NCBI GenBank assembly: GCA_034440555.1
Contig: JAWXCG010000119.1
Location: 49,954-113,953, forward strand
Reading direction: 5' to 3'
Source: 0-14-3-00-62-12 sp034440555
Lineage (GTDB): Bacteria > Pseudomonadota > Gammaproteobacteria > Xanthomonadales > Ahniellaceae
Length of the DNA stretch: 64,000 nucleotides
In this document: piece by piece, positions 26,820 to 35,977 of the stretch
How the letters are laid out: each line of letters begins with the position of its first letter
Position numbering within the stretch: the first letter of the stretch is position 1
Translations under genes and position numbers: made by a program
The notes under the pieces: generated by a model
Database searches by the model: none
What the model saw: the letters and a program-made list of their open reading frames with translations, nothing else
What the model was told of the DNA's origin: nothing

Positions 26820-27393
26820 GATTGCGCTTCGGTCGCGCCGGAATTCGGTATCAGGCGCGTCCCTCCCGTTGCGCCACGCGCGCAGCGAAGCACCCGCCTA
26901 GTGCCACCAAACCTGTATCGAATCGCCTGATCACCAGCTCAGCGTTATGGGCGATCGCACATCAAATAACCAGCGGATCGGCCACTTCAGTGGCTTGCGT
27001 CCTGCCGTGGTGGTGGATTCAGATCACACAGCGTATTGGAAATCGGAATCCCAACCTGCAGTCTCGCCATGAAGCGTGCTGGCGCGCCGCGGAAAATACC
27101 AAGTCGACGCGGGGTAGCACTTTCGATCAGCCTTGGATACATCGTAACCCGTAGCCCTGCTGTTGCAGCCGAGGCGTTCGACCCTGCAAGTCGAAACCGA
27201 TCATCCCGAGTCGCCGCGGCCTCACCATGGAGCTGCGTACCCCACGGACGGCGTTCGAATTCCAGATTGGTTTTTTGCTTTGGATGCTCCGTGCTAGTGT
27301 CGGATGATCGCCGCACTGCAGCACAGAACGCGGCACTGGTACCCATCAACTTGCGTGAACCGGCCGGACTGGCGGTCTCGATAAACAGCATTC
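26820..27393. other. 574-bp gap with no recognisable gene
   Basis: Between the FHA gene and the serC leader. Open frames on both strands (for example 134 codons on minus, 121 on plus, overlapping each other) read as Ser/Arg/Ala-rich sequence with no family features, no good ribosome sites and no hydrophobic pattern, so I take them as chance. No tRNA cloverleaf or strong terminator was found. It may be a degraded gene or a long serC leader. Confidence 0.5.
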
Positions 27394-27448
27394 ATGAGTG
27401 AGGAATTGACATGAGCGGGAAATCGACATGAACGAGGAATCGATATGA
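27394..27448 (+). promoter_or_regulatory. Three tandem 17-bp repeats forming overlapping mini-ORFs before serC
   Basis: Three back-to-back 17-base units, each starting ATGA and two of them containing GAGGAA, run directly into the serC ATG (starts at 27394, 27411, 27428, then serC at 27445). Each ATG opens a six-codon ORF (MSEELT, MSGKST, MNEESI) whose TGA overlaps the next start as ATGA. The layout suggests a chain of re-initiating mini-ORFs that multiplies or gates ribosome loading on serC. It could also be a neutral tandem duplication of the serC start site. Confidence 0.6.
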
Positions 27449-28524
27449 GTCGTGCCTTCAACTTTGCCTCGGGTCCGGCAGCGCTTCCAGAGCCGGTTCT
27501 GCAACGTGCCAAAGAAGAGTTCCTGGATTGGGGGTCGGCTCGTGCATCCGTGATGGAAGTCAGTCATCGCGGCAAGGAGTTCATTGCGCTGGCAGAAAAG
27601 GCCGAGCGCGACCTGCGCGAGATCCTCGCAGTGCCATCGAACTACAAGGTCTTGTTTCTGCAAGGCGGAGCTACGCAGCACTTCGCGCAGATCCCAATGA
27701 ATCTGGCAAATGGGAAGGCGGCTGACTATCTTGTCACCGGTCATTGGGGTGAAAAATCGGTCAAAGAGGCAGCGCCTTACTGCACGGTTCAAATCGTAGC
27801 GAACTCTGCCGGTGCGAAATTCATGCAGCTGCCGCCGCGGACTAGCTGGCAGCTTGATGCCAACGCTGCATATTTCCACTACACACCCAACGAGACCATT
27901 GCGGGTGTCGAAATCCACGAGGTGCCTGACGTCGGGACAGTGCCGATCGTCGCGGACATGTCGTCGACCATTCTGTCGCGACCGCTCGATGTTTCGAAGT
28001 TTGGTCTGATTTATGCCGGTGCGCAGAAAAATATTGGCCCATCCGGCGTGGTCGTACTGATCATCCGTGACGACCTGCTCGAACGCTGCCCGAAGTCGAT
28101 CCCCAACATTTTCAATTACGCTGCCCACGCCAAAGAGGGCTCGATGTTGAATACGCCGCCCACCTTCGCTTGGTACTTGGCCGGACTCAATTTCGAGTGG
28201 ATCCAATCCGAAGGCGGGTTGACTGCGATTGGCGAGCGCAATCGGCACAAGGCAGCGCTGCTTTACGGCTATATCGATGGCTCCGGCTACTACAGCAATC
28301 CGGTCGAAGTTGCCGCGCGTTCGTGGATGAATGTCCCGTTCCGTTTGCAGGATGAGGCGCTGGACGATCGCTTCGTCAAAGAATCAGAGGCGGCGGGTCT
28401 GCTCGCTCTAAAGGGACATCGTTCGGTAGGTGGAATGCGCGCGAGCATTTATAACGCGATGCCGCTTGCTGGCGTTGAAGCGCTTATCGATTTCATGAAA
28501 GATTTTGCCAAGCGCCACGGTTGA
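27445..28524 (+). CDS. serC: Phosphoserine aminotransferase
   Basis: A 359-residue class V aminotransferase converting 3-phosphohydroxypyruvate to phosphoserine (also used in pyridoxal phosphate synthesis). FNFASGPAALPEPVL at the start, FLQGGATQHFAQIPMNL, the PLP-lysine region YAGAQKNIGPSGV, and the C-terminal GHRSVGGMRASIYNAMP are all family signatures. The start is fixed by homology and follows GAGGAAT. It opens the serC-serA-pheA-hisC-aroA-cmk-rpsA-ihfB run. Confidence 0.97.
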   Translation: MSRAFNFASGPAALPEPVLQRAKEEFLDWGSARASVMEVSHRGKEFIALAEKAERDLREILAVPSNYKVLFLQGGATQHFAQIPMNLANGKAADYLVTGHWGEKSVKEAAPYCTVQIVANSAGAKFMQLPPRTSWQLDANAAYFHYTPNETIAGVEIHEVPDVGTVPIVADMSSTILSRPLDVSKFGLIYAGAQKNIGPSGVVVLIIRDDLLERCPKSIPNIFNYAAHAKEGSMLNTPPTFAWYLAGLNFEWIQSEGGLTAIGERNRHKAALLYGYIDGSGYYSNPVEVAARSWMNVPFRLQDEALDDRFVKESEAAGLLALKGHRSVGGMRASIYNAMPLAGVEALIDFMKDFAKRHG

Positions 28525-28641
28525 CGATATCGGTGTCCGCGCCAGGCGCCTTAAGGCGCGTCGCCAAGTGGCTGAGCCGAAGCTGTTCGCGCCATGCGGC
28601 ACTCCCACAATGATTGCCAGACTCGCACAGGATTTCTCTCT

Positions 28642-29799
28642 ATGTTCAAGATCAAGACACTCAACAATATTTCGCAGAATGGCCTGAAGCGGCTACCAGC
28701 GGATCGCTACCAGATAGTGGAAGCCATGGAAGGCGCTGACGCGATTTTGGTGCGATCTGCGGATATGCATCAAGTCGAAGTGCCAGCGTCGATACAGGCA
28801 ATTGCCCGCGCGGGTGCGGGTACCAACAACATCCCGGTGGCAGCGTTGAGCAAGCGCGGCATTCCAGTGTTCAATGCACCGGGGGCGAATGCCAACGCCG
28901 TGAAAGAGTTGGTCGTGGCCGGCATGTTGATCGCAGCTCGCAACTTGAGCGATGCGCTTGGTTTTGTAGCGCAGCTTCCATCCGAAGGCATGGAAGAGGC
29001 GATCGAAGCCGGAAAGAAGCGATTCGTCGGATTCGAACTGGCCGGTCGCACATTGGGCGTCATTGGTCTGGGTGCGATTGGCGTGCGCGTCGCCAACGCA
29101 GCGCGCGCCTTGGGCATGCGCGTCATCGGCTTTGATCCGCACATGACTGTCGACGGTGCCTGGGCGTTGTCGTCGGATGTGATCAAAGCGGGTTCGTTGA
29201 ACGAGCTGTACGCCGGATCGGACTTCGTCAGTTTTCATGTGCCGCTGAACGACGCCACCCGTGGCATCTTCAATACCGGGTCGCTGGGCGCGGCCAAGCC
29301 GGGCGTGGTGCTGCTCAATTTCGCGCGTGATGGCATCATTGACCACGACGCACTCAAGGCGGGTCTGGCCGATGGCCGCATCGGCTATTACGTCTCCGAT
29401 TTCCCCAAGCCAGAATACAGTGGCAATCCGCGCGTGATCGGCTTGCCGCATCTGGGTGCGTCGACCGGCGAGGCCGAGGAGAATTGCGCGCTGATGGTAG
29501 TCGACCAGTTGCGCGAATTTCTTGAGAATGGAAATGTGCTCAATTCGGTCAATTTCCCGCATACGCGCATGAGCCGAGCCGGTCGCTCACGCATCTGCAT
29601 TGCCAACCAGAACAAGCCGAACATGATCGGCCAGCTATCCCAGGTTTTGGGCGCGGCAGGCATCAATATCGCGCAAATGCACAACGCTTCACGCGGCGAC
29701 TACGCGTACAACCTGATCGATGCCGACGAGGATGTCGGTGCCCAAGTCGTCGACAATCTCAAAGCCATCGACGGTGTGCTGTCGGTCCGGGTGATTTGA
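28642..29799 (+). CDS. serA: D-3-phosphoglycerate dehydrogenase
   Basis: A 385-residue NAD-dependent 2-hydroxyacid dehydrogenase with a C-terminal ACT domain, making 3-phosphohydroxypyruvate, the SerC substrate. The Rossmann motif is GVIGLGAIGVRVANAA (about residue 145), catalytic Arg in NFARDGIID and His in GLPHLGAST; the ACT domain (about 310-385) should give serine feedback. ATG 28642 starts the conserved FKIKTLNNIS. Placement between serC and pheA groups both serine-pathway enzymes. It is the short form without the intervening domain. Confidence 0.94.
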   Translation: MFKIKTLNNISQNGLKRLPADRYQIVEAMEGADAILVRSADMHQVEVPASIQAIARAGAGTNNIPVAALSKRGIPVFNAPGANANAVKELVVAGMLIAARNLSDALGFVAQLPSEGMEEAIEAGKKRFVGFELAGRTLGVIGLGAIGVRVANAARALGMRVIGFDPHMTVDGAWALSSDVIKAGSLNELYAGSDFVSFHVPLNDATRGIFNTGSLGAAKPGVVLLNFARDGIIDHDALKAGLADGRIGYYVSDFPKPEYSGNPRVIGLPHLGASTGEAEENCALMVVDQLREFLENGNVLNSVNFPHTRMSRAGRSRICIANQNKPNMIGQLSQVLGAAGINIAQMHNASRGDYAYNLIDADEDVGAQVVDNLKAIDGVLSVRVI

Positions 29800-30909
29800 A
29801 TGAAAGAAGATCCTGCCCAGCCAATACCCTTGGCGCTGAGTGAGGTGCGCGGCCGCATCGATGCGATTGACCGCGATATCCAACGACTGATCGCCGAGCG
29901 CGCGCAATTCGCACGCCAGGTTGGTGAGGCCAAGGGTCCGATGAAAGCCGCGGTGGATTACTACCGGCCAGAGCGCGAGGCCCAGGTATTGCGCATGGTG
30001 TTGGAACGCAACCATGGGCCACTCTCGAACGAAGAGATGGTGCGCCTGTTTCGCGAAATCATGTCCGCCTGCCTGGCCCAGCAGGAGCCATTGAAGGTCG
30101 CCTTTCTCGGCCCAGAGGGCACGTTTTCGCAAACGGCGGTGCATAAGCATTTCGGGCATTCGATCCACGGATTGCCACTTACGTCGATCGATGAAGTGTT
30201 CCAGGAAGTCGAGGCAGGCCACGCCGATTTTGGTGTCGTGCCGGTGGAGAACTCGACCGAGGGTTCGGTACAGCCGACGATGGACATGTTTCTGACCTCG
30301 CCGCTGAAGATATGTGGTGAAGTTGAACTGCCGATCCATCACTTTCTGCTCGCTCGACACGACAATCTGCAATCTGTGGAGCGCGTGTTTTCGCATCCGC
30401 AGTCGCTGGGTCAGTGTCGGCAATGGCTGCGCGAGAACCTGCCCAATGCCGAACGGGTGCCCGTATCCAGCAATGCGGAGGCTGCACGCCGTGCCCGAGG
30501 TTCTGATGATCTCGCCGCCATCGCCGGCGAAAGTGCCGCGCGCATTTACGACTTGAACGTGCTAGCGGGACCGATCGAAGACCGGCCGGACAATACCTCG
30601 CGCTTCGTGGTGCTGGGGCGCGACGTTTTCTCGCCGTCAGGTATCGACAAAACATCGCTGCTGCTGTCTGGAAAGGATCAGCCTGGACTGTTGTTCCATC
30701 TGCTGGAACCGCTGGCCCGCAATGGCGTGAGCATGACCCGCATCGAGTCGCGCCCGACCCGTCAGGGCAAGTGGCAGTACGCCTTCTTTATCGACATTGA
30801 AGGCCATATCGAAGACGAGCGGGTCAAGCGTGCATTGAGCGAGCTTGGTCCGGTCAGCGATTTGATCAAGGTTCTGGGTTCCTATCCCGTTGCAGTGCTC
30901 AGCGCATGA
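29800..30909 (+). CDS. pheA: Bifunctional chorismate mutase/prephenate dehydratase (P-protein)
   Basis: A 369-residue fusion: an AroQ-type chorismate mutase (about 8-90; RGRIDAIDRDIQRLIAERA), prephenate dehydratase (about 97-275; FLGPEGTFSQTAV and VPVENSTEGSV), and a C-terminal ACT regulatory domain (about 285-365; ESRPTRQGKWQYAFFIDIEGH region). It converts chorismate to phenylpyruvate. ATG 29800 directly abuts the serA stop. No separate tyrA gene is present in this cluster. Confidence 0.97.
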   Translation: MKEDPAQPIPLALSEVRGRIDAIDRDIQRLIAERAQFARQVGEAKGPMKAAVDYYRPEREAQVLRMVLERNHGPLSNEEMVRLFREIMSACLAQQEPLKVAFLGPEGTFSQTAVHKHFGHSIHGLPLTSIDEVFQEVEAGHADFGVVPVENSTEGSVQPTMDMFLTSPLKICGEVELPIHHFLLARHDNLQSVERVFSHPQSLGQCRQWLRENLPNAERVPVSSNAEAARRARGSDDLAAIAGESAARIYDLNVLAGPIEDRPDNTSRFVVLGRDVFSPSGIDKTSLLLSGKDQPGLLFHLLEPLARNGVSMTRIESRPTRQGKWQYAFFIDIEGHIEDERVKRALSELGPVSDLIKVLGSYPVAVLSA

Positions 30910-32033
30910 GCGGGTTCGTGGGCTGCGCCATCGCAGCATTGCAGGTATTGCAAGCTTACGATCCCGGCCACGACCTGCCGGCGCTGCGCCGAAAACACGC
31001 TGCGGGCGATCTGATTGAACTCGGATCCAACGAGAACGCATGGGGACCCAGTCCAAAGGCATTGGCGGCTTTGCGCTCGGTGAAAGATGCCGAGACGTTT
31101 CGCTATCCCGATCCGATGGGCGTGGCCTTGCGCCAGCGCTTGGCCGCGATTCACCAGGTTGCGATCGACGAAATTGTGCTGGGCAATGGCTCGCACGAAA
31201 TCCTCATGCAGCTGGCGCAAGTGTTTTGCGCACCGGGCGACGAACTGGTGCATTCACGCTTCGGCTTTGCCGTCTATCCGATCTCGGCCCGCGCGGTTGG
31301 TGCTACGCCGATCGCCGCGGATGCAATGGCAGCGGATTCGCAGATGCCGCTGGGGCATGATCTGGATGCCTTGTTCGATGCCATCTCAACGCGCAGCAAA
31401 TTGCTGTGCATGGCGAATCCCAACAATCCCACTGGGACGTGGTTCAGTCTGGCCCAGCTGACTGCATTCATGCAGCGGGTACCGCGGCATCTACCAGTAG
31501 TGCTGGACGAAGCCTATATTGAGTTTGCCGATGCGCCAGGGCTGCAATCTGCGCTGGCGATTCGCAACCGCTTTCCCAATTTAGTGGTGACGCGGACATT
31601 TTCCAAAGCCTTCGGGCTTGCGGGGCTCAGAGTCGGCTATGCCATCGCGCATCGGGACATCATTGATCTCATCAATCGATTGCGAGAGTCGTTCAATACC
31701 AATGGCTTGGCTTTGCTTGCGGCGGAAGCCGCGCTGCAAGATCGCTCGCATCTGAAAACAGTCGTGACTAACACGCGCCGCGAGCGCGATCGCGTCACAG
31801 TTGTCTTGCGCGGTCGTGGATTGAACGTTCTGCCATCGCAGGGCAACTTCGTGTTGATTGATTTCGGTGTCGAGGCTGCTCCGATCGAAGCGGATTTGTT
31901 GCGCCAGGGCATCGTCGTTCGACCCATGCTGGCCTATGGTCTGCCGCACTGCTTGCGCGTCACCGTCGCCACCGCGGCAGAGAACGATCGTTTTTTGCAG
32001 GCTTTGTCGGTGCCGAGCGGGTTGTCGGCGTGA
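30906..32033 (+). CDS. Histidinol-phosphate/aromatic aminotransferase (HisC2 type)
   Basis: A 375-residue class II aminotransferase of the HisC family. Substrate loop ELGSNENAWGPSPKA, NPNNPTGTWFS, DEAYIEF and PLP-lysine segment RTFSKAFGLAGLRVGYAIA are clear. A second hisC lies inside the his operon, so this copy, overlapping pheA by ATGA and aroA by GTGA, most likely transaminates phenylpyruvate, hydroxyphenylpyruvate or prephenate in aromatic synthesis. Activity on imidazole acetol phosphate cannot be excluded. Confidence 0.9.
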   Translation: MSGFVGCAIAALQVLQAYDPGHDLPALRRKHAAGDLIELGSNENAWGPSPKALAALRSVKDAETFRYPDPMGVALRQRLAAIHQVAIDEIVLGNGSHEILMQLAQVFCAPGDELVHSRFGFAVYPISARAVGATPIAADAMAADSQMPLGHDLDALFDAISTRSKLLCMANPNNPTGTWFSLAQLTAFMQRVPRHLPVVLDEAYIEFADAPGLQSALAIRNRFPNLVVTRTFSKAFGLAGLRVGYAIAHRDIIDLINRLRESFNTNGLALLAAEAALQDRSHLKTVVTNTRRERDRVTVVLRGRGLNVLPSQGNFVLIDFGVEAAPIEADLLRQGIVVRPMLAYGLPHCLRVTVATAAENDRFLQALSVPSGLSA

Positions 32034-33352
32034 GCGTCGTCGATTCGCACGACTGGATTGTGCGTGCGGGTGGCCCGTTAGGTGGGCGCATCCGCCTTCC
32101 CGGCGACAAGTCTGTATCGCATCGAGCGATCATGTTGGGCAGTCTGGCTCAGGGCGTTACCCACGTTCGTGGTTTTCTCGAGGGCGAGGATACGCTGGCG
32201 ACGGCTGCAGCGTTTCGTGGCATGGGTGTTCAGATCGAGGCTCCAGCCAACAGTGAACGCATTGTGCATGGCGTCGGACTGCATGGCCTTGCGGCACCGA
32301 CGAAAGCGCTTGATTGCGGCAACGCCGGAACCGCCATGCGGCTGATGTCCGGAATATTGTCAGCGCAGCGCTTCGACAGCGTGCTTACGGGTGACGAGTC
32401 ATTGCGTAAACGCCCGATGCGACGCGTGGTCGATCCATTGACGACAATGGGCGCGCGCATCGACAGTGAGCCGGGCGGTCTGCCTCCTCTGCACATCCAC
32501 GGTGGGCAACGGCTGCATGGCATCAACTACCGCTTGCCGGTGGCCAGCGCGCAAGTAAAGTCCGCGCTCTTGCTTGCCGGTTTGTACGCCGATGGCCGCA
32601 CGACCGTGACCGAGCCACATCGGACTCGCGATTACACCGAGTCGATGCTGGCGGCTTTTGGTGTTCGGATCGAGCGATCCGCGGCCTCGGCAAGCCTGAC
32701 CGGTGGTGCCCACCTTCGTGCCTGTGCGATCGACGTGCCGGCCGATTTTTCCTCGGCTGCGTTTTTTCTGGTGGCAGCAAGCGTGGTACCTGGTTCCGAC
32801 CTCGTGCTCGAAGCAGTCGGACTCAATCCGCGGCGCACCGGCTTACTCGATACACTCTTGGACATGGGCGCTGACATCAGCGTGCATGAGCGACGGCTGC
32901 AGGGCGGCGAATGGGTCGGCGATCTACGTGTAAGGTCGGCGCCACTTCACGGAGTTAGAGTACCGTTGGCGCGCGTTCCAGACATGATCGACGAATTTCC
33001 AGCGCTTTTCGTGGCGGCGGCAGTGGCCAAAGGCGAGACCCGGATTGCCGGCGCCGCGGAGCTTCGGGTCAAGGAAAGCGACTGCATTGGCGTGATGGCG
33101 GCGGGTCTGCGTGCGCTCGGCGCCGACATTGTGGAAACTGCCGATGGGGCGGTGATTAGCGGGCGCGATTCGTTAAGCGGTGGCGAAGTTGAATCGGCAA
33201 CCGATCATCGTTGCGCGATGAGTCTGGCCGTAGCGGCTTTGCGCGCTCGTGACGCGGTAACCATAAAAGCGATCGATAACGTCGCTACATCCTTCCCCGG
33301 TTTCGAGAAACTTGCTATAAGTATCGGAATAAAAATAGAAATTTCTGGGTGA
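32030..33352 (+). CDS. aroA: 3-phosphoshikimate 1-carboxyvinyltransferase (EPSP synthase)
   Basis: A 440-residue enzyme joining shikimate 3-phosphate and phosphoenolpyruvate. PGDKSVSHRAIMLGSLAQG, LDCGNAGTAMRLMSG, LRKRPMRRVVDPL, SAQVKSALLLAGLYADG, and DHRCAMSLAVAAL are conserved active-site segments. GTG 32030 overlaps the hisC2 stop. Gly in the NAGTAMR motif is the normal glyphosate-sensitive type in this reading; I do not infer resistance class beyond that. Confidence 0.97.
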   Translation: MSVVDSHDWIVRAGGPLGGRIRLPGDKSVSHRAIMLGSLAQGVTHVRGFLEGEDTLATAAAFRGMGVQIEAPANSERIVHGVGLHGLAAPTKALDCGNAGTAMRLMSGILSAQRFDSVLTGDESLRKRPMRRVVDPLTTMGARIDSEPGGLPPLHIHGGQRLHGINYRLPVASAQVKSALLLAGLYADGRTTVTEPHRTRDYTESMLAAFGVRIERSAASASLTGGAHLRACAIDVPADFSSAAFFLVAASVVPGSDLVLEAVGLNPRRTGLLDTLLDMGADISVHERRLQGGEWVGDLRVRSAPLHGVRVPLARVPDMIDEFPALFVAAAVAKGETRIAGAAELRVKESDCIGVMAAGLRALGADIVETADGAVISGRDSLSGGEVESATDHRCAMSLAVAALRARDAVTIKAIDNVATSFPGFEKLAISIGIKIEISG

Positions 33353-33360
33353 ATTTGGGT

Positions 33361-34035
33361 ATGAGTAAGGTCCCCGTATTGACCATTGATGGTCCTTCAG
33401 GTTCTGGCAAAGGCACCATTTCCCGCGCCGTTGCAGAGCGCCTTGGCTGGCATTTTCTGGACAGCGGGGCGCTTTACCGCGCAGTTGGACTCGCTGCCAG
33501 CTGGGCGGACATTGCGTTTGATGATGTCGAGGCGTTATCCCGCTGCGCCATAGAGACCGAGATTGGATTTATTGATCGTCCAGGCGATGATCCTTTGGTG
33601 CTGATCAATGGCCGCGACGCCAGCACCGAGTTGCGCACGGAAACCTGCGGTGCGGCAGCCTCTGCGATCGCCGCGATCCCTGAGGTGCGCGCTGCGTTAG
33701 TCGAAAAGCAGCGCTCTTTTTGCCAACCGCCTGGGCTGGTGGCAGATGGCCGCGACATGGGCACAGTGATCTTTCCAGATGCCGAATTCAAAGTGTTCCT
33801 GACCGCCGGTGCCGAAATTCGTGCGGAGAGGCGGTATAAGCAGTTGAAGCAAAAGGGTTTCGAGGTTACACTCGCTGCCCTTTTGCGCGAGATCATCGCG
33901 CGGGACGCCCGTGATGCTGGGCGCGCGGTGGCGCCGCTGAGGCCTGCACCTGATGCAGTCCATATCGACGCGACCGGCCTTGGCATCGGCGAGGTGGTCG
34001 AACGCGTGCTCGAGTTGATCCGGCACGGCCGTTAG
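33361..34035 (+). CDS. cmk: Cytidylate kinase
   Basis: A 224-residue (d)CMP kinase. Walker A is TIDGPSGSGKGTISRAVAERL, split here as DGPSGSGKGT; DSGALYRAVG and VADGRDMGTVIFPDAEFKVFLTA follow, with RAERRYKQLKQKG in the lid. ATG 33361 begins the canonical MSKVPVLTIDG; a GTG at 33349 overlapping aroA would add four residues and may couple translation. Position before rpsA is conserved across gammaproteobacteria. Confidence 0.96.
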   Translation: MSKVPVLTIDGPSGSGKGTISRAVAERLGWHFLDSGALYRAVGLAASWADIAFDDVEALSRCAIETEIGFIDRPGDDPLVLINGRDASTELRTETCGAAASAIAAIPEVRAALVEKQRSFCQPPGLVADGRDMGTVIFPDAEFKVFLTAGAEIRAERRYKQLKQKGFEVTLAALLREIIARDARDAGRAVAPLRPAPDAVHIDATGLGIGEVVERVLELIRHGR

Positions 34036-34162
34036 CCATCACGCGAGCGAGCGTGGTCCCGGATTCGTCCGGGGAATGCAACGGCAGACAACTGCCATCA
34101 ACCCAAACGCCGTCGCGAGTATGGGCCAGAGGCCCGCTCCCCGGTTTTCTTCTGGAATCATT
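34036..34162 (+). promoter_or_regulatory. rpsA leader region
   Basis: A 127-bp leader without a consensus Shine-Dalgarno near ATG 34163 (only a GGA nine bases before). In E. coli the rpsA leader lacks a proper ribosome site and folds into hairpins that S1 itself recognises for autoregulation. The same lack is seen here; the folding is not demonstrated. Confidence 0.3.
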
Positions 34163-35863
34163 ATGACTGAGAGTTTTGCCGAACTGTTTGAAATGAGTCA
34201 GACCATTGCTCGCCTGAAACCGGGCAGCATCGTCACCGGCATCGTGGTCGAAATCCGCTCTGACGTGGTCGTCGTGCATGCTGGCCTCAAGTCCGAAGGC
34301 ATTGTGCCGATCGAACAGTTCAAGAATGAGCAGGGCGAGCTCGACGTAAAGGTGGGCGACGAAGTCAAGGTCGCACTGGACTCGCTGGAAAATGGTTTTG
34401 GTGAAACCGTGCTGTCGCGCGAGAAGGCCAAGCGTTCGATGGTGTGGGACGAACTGGAAACAGCACTCGAGGGCAACGCTACTGTGGTCGGTCGCATCAG
34501 CGGCAAGGTCAAGGGTGGCTTTACTGTGGATATTCGCGACGTTCGCGCATTCCTGCCGGGTTCCCTGGTGGATGTGCGTCCAGTGCGTGACACCAGCTAC
34601 CTCGAAGGCAAGGAGCTCGAGTTCAAGCTGATCAAGCTGGATCGCAAGCGCAACAATGTGGTCGTGTCGCGCCGTGCTGTGGTCGAGAGCGAGTTCTCGG
34701 TCGAGCGCGAGCAGCTGATGGAGCGCCTGCAGGAAGGTGCAGTGATCAAGGGCGTGGTCAAGAACCTCACCGATTACGGCGCGTTCGTGGATCTGGGCGG
34801 AATCGATGGTCTGCTGCACATCACCGACATGGCGTGGAAGCGGGTGCGTCATCCCTCCGAAGTGGTCGAAGTCGGTCAGGAACTCGATGTGCGCGTGCTC
34901 AAGTTCGACCGCGAGCGCAACCGCGTTTCGCTTGGTCTCAAGCAGTTGGGTGAAGATCCCTGGGTCAACATTGCGCGTCGATATTCGGCCAACAGTCGTT
35001 CGTTCGGCAAGGTCTCCAACGTTACCGATTACGGCTGCTTTGTCGAGTTGGAACCGGGAGTCGAGGGACTGGTTCACGTTTCGGAGATGGATTGGACCAA
35101 CAAGAACGTCAATCCGGGCAAGCTGGTTCTGGTCGGAGACGAAGTCGAAGTCATGGTGCTCGACGTGGATGAAGAGCGTCGCCGTATCTCGCTCGGCATG
35201 AAGCAGTGCATCAACAACCCGTGGGAACAGTTTGCTGGCAATTTCAAGAAGGGCGACAAGGTTGCTGGCACGATCAAGTCGATCACCGATTTCGGTATCT
35301 TCATCGGTCTGGAAGGCGGCATCGACGGTCTGATTCACTTGTCGGACATCAGCTGGCAGGCGACCGGCGAAGAACTGGTCCGCAACTTCAAGAAAGGCGA
35401 GTCGGTTGACGCAGTCGTATTGGCTGTTGACCCGGAGCGTGAGCGCATTTCGTTGGGCATCAAACAGCTTGAGCAGGATCCGTTCGGCACCTTCATGGCC
35501 AATCACCCGCGTGGAAGCCTGGTCAAGGGTGTGGTCAAGGAAGTCGATCCGCGTGGTGCCACGATCACCATTGGTGAAGGCATCGAGGGTTATCTGCGTG
35601 CCTCGGATATCGCCAAGGAGCGCGTCGAAGATGCCACCACACGACTCAGCGTGGGTGATGAAGTTGAAGCCAAGTTCACCGGCATGGACCGCAAGGGCCG
35701 CACGTTGCAGCTGTCGATCCGCGCCAAGGATGAGCAGGAACTCGCCGATACGCTGGCCGAGTACCAGGGCGGCAGCACCAGTAATAGCAACAACTCTGGC
35801 AGCGGTGGAGTTGCCACTACCAAGCTTGGTGCACTGCTCCAGGAGCAGATGCGTAACAAGTAA
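34163..35863 (+). CDS. rpsA: 30S ribosomal protein S1
   Basis: A 566-residue protein with six S1/OB repeats (roughly residues 22-87, 105-171, 192-260, 277-347, 364-434, 451-521). The first two bind the ribosome; the last four bind mRNA (ITDYGCFVE, ITDFGIFIGLEGGIDGLIH, and similar). A low-complexity Ser/Asn/Gly stretch near the C-terminus (SNSNNSGSGG) precedes the end. ATG 34163 starts TESFAELFEMSQ; the upstream frame extension is not conserved-looking. Confidence 0.98.
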   Translation: MTESFAELFEMSQTIARLKPGSIVTGIVVEIRSDVVVVHAGLKSEGIVPIEQFKNEQGELDVKVGDEVKVALDSLENGFGETVLSREKAKRSMVWDELETALEGNATVVGRISGKVKGGFTVDIRDVRAFLPGSLVDVRPVRDTSYLEGKELEFKLIKLDRKRNNVVVSRRAVVESEFSVEREQLMERLQEGAVIKGVVKNLTDYGAFVDLGGIDGLLHITDMAWKRVRHPSEVVEVGQELDVRVLKFDRERNRVSLGLKQLGEDPWVNIARRYSANSRSFGKVSNVTDYGCFVELEPGVEGLVHVSEMDWTNKNVNPGKLVLVGDEVEVMVLDVDEERRRISLGMKQCINNPWEQFAGNFKKGDKVAGTIKSITDFGIFIGLEGGIDGLIHLSDISWQATGEELVRNFKKGESVDAVVLAVDPERERISLGIKQLEQDPFGTFMANHPRGSLVKGVVKEVDPRGATITIGEGIEGYLRASDIAKERVEDATTRLSVGDEVEAKFTGMDRKGRTLQLSIRAKDEQELADTLAEYQGGSTSNSNNSGSGGVATTKLGALLQEQMRNK

Positions 35864-35898
35864 GATTGTTTGGCTCTAGGCAGTGAGACGAGAGATGG

Positions 35899-35926
35899 GT
35901 GCTCCGGAAATTCCGGAGCGCCTTTT
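35899..35926 (+). terminator. Intrinsic terminator after rpsA
   Basis: GCTCCGG AAATT CCGGAGC hairpin (stem extendable to 9 bp with a one-base loop) followed by GCCTTTT, 38 bases after the rpsA stop and 52 before ihfB. The T-run is short, so read-through into ihfB is likely. Confidence 0.7.
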
Positions 35927-35977
35927 GGATGGTAACCAAGCGGGCTGTAAGGCCTCCGATCGGACAACTCCACGCGC

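Noticed and set aside
27240..27310. Sigma-70 promoter for serC near TTGCTT/TAGTGT
   Set aside because: Spacing is only 14 bases between the two hexamers and no better pair was found, so it is not listed as a feature.
26987..27401. Overlapping 134-codon (minus) and 121-codon (plus) frames before serC
   Set aside because: Both are low-information Ser/Arg/Ala-rich sequences in the same bases, without ribosome sites or family marks; reported as a gap instead.
33893..35506. 537-codon open frame on the minus strand across rpsA
   Set aside because: It is the antisense shadow of a highly conserved S1 gene; its sequence has no family features and its codon pattern is that of the complementary strand of a GC-rich gene.
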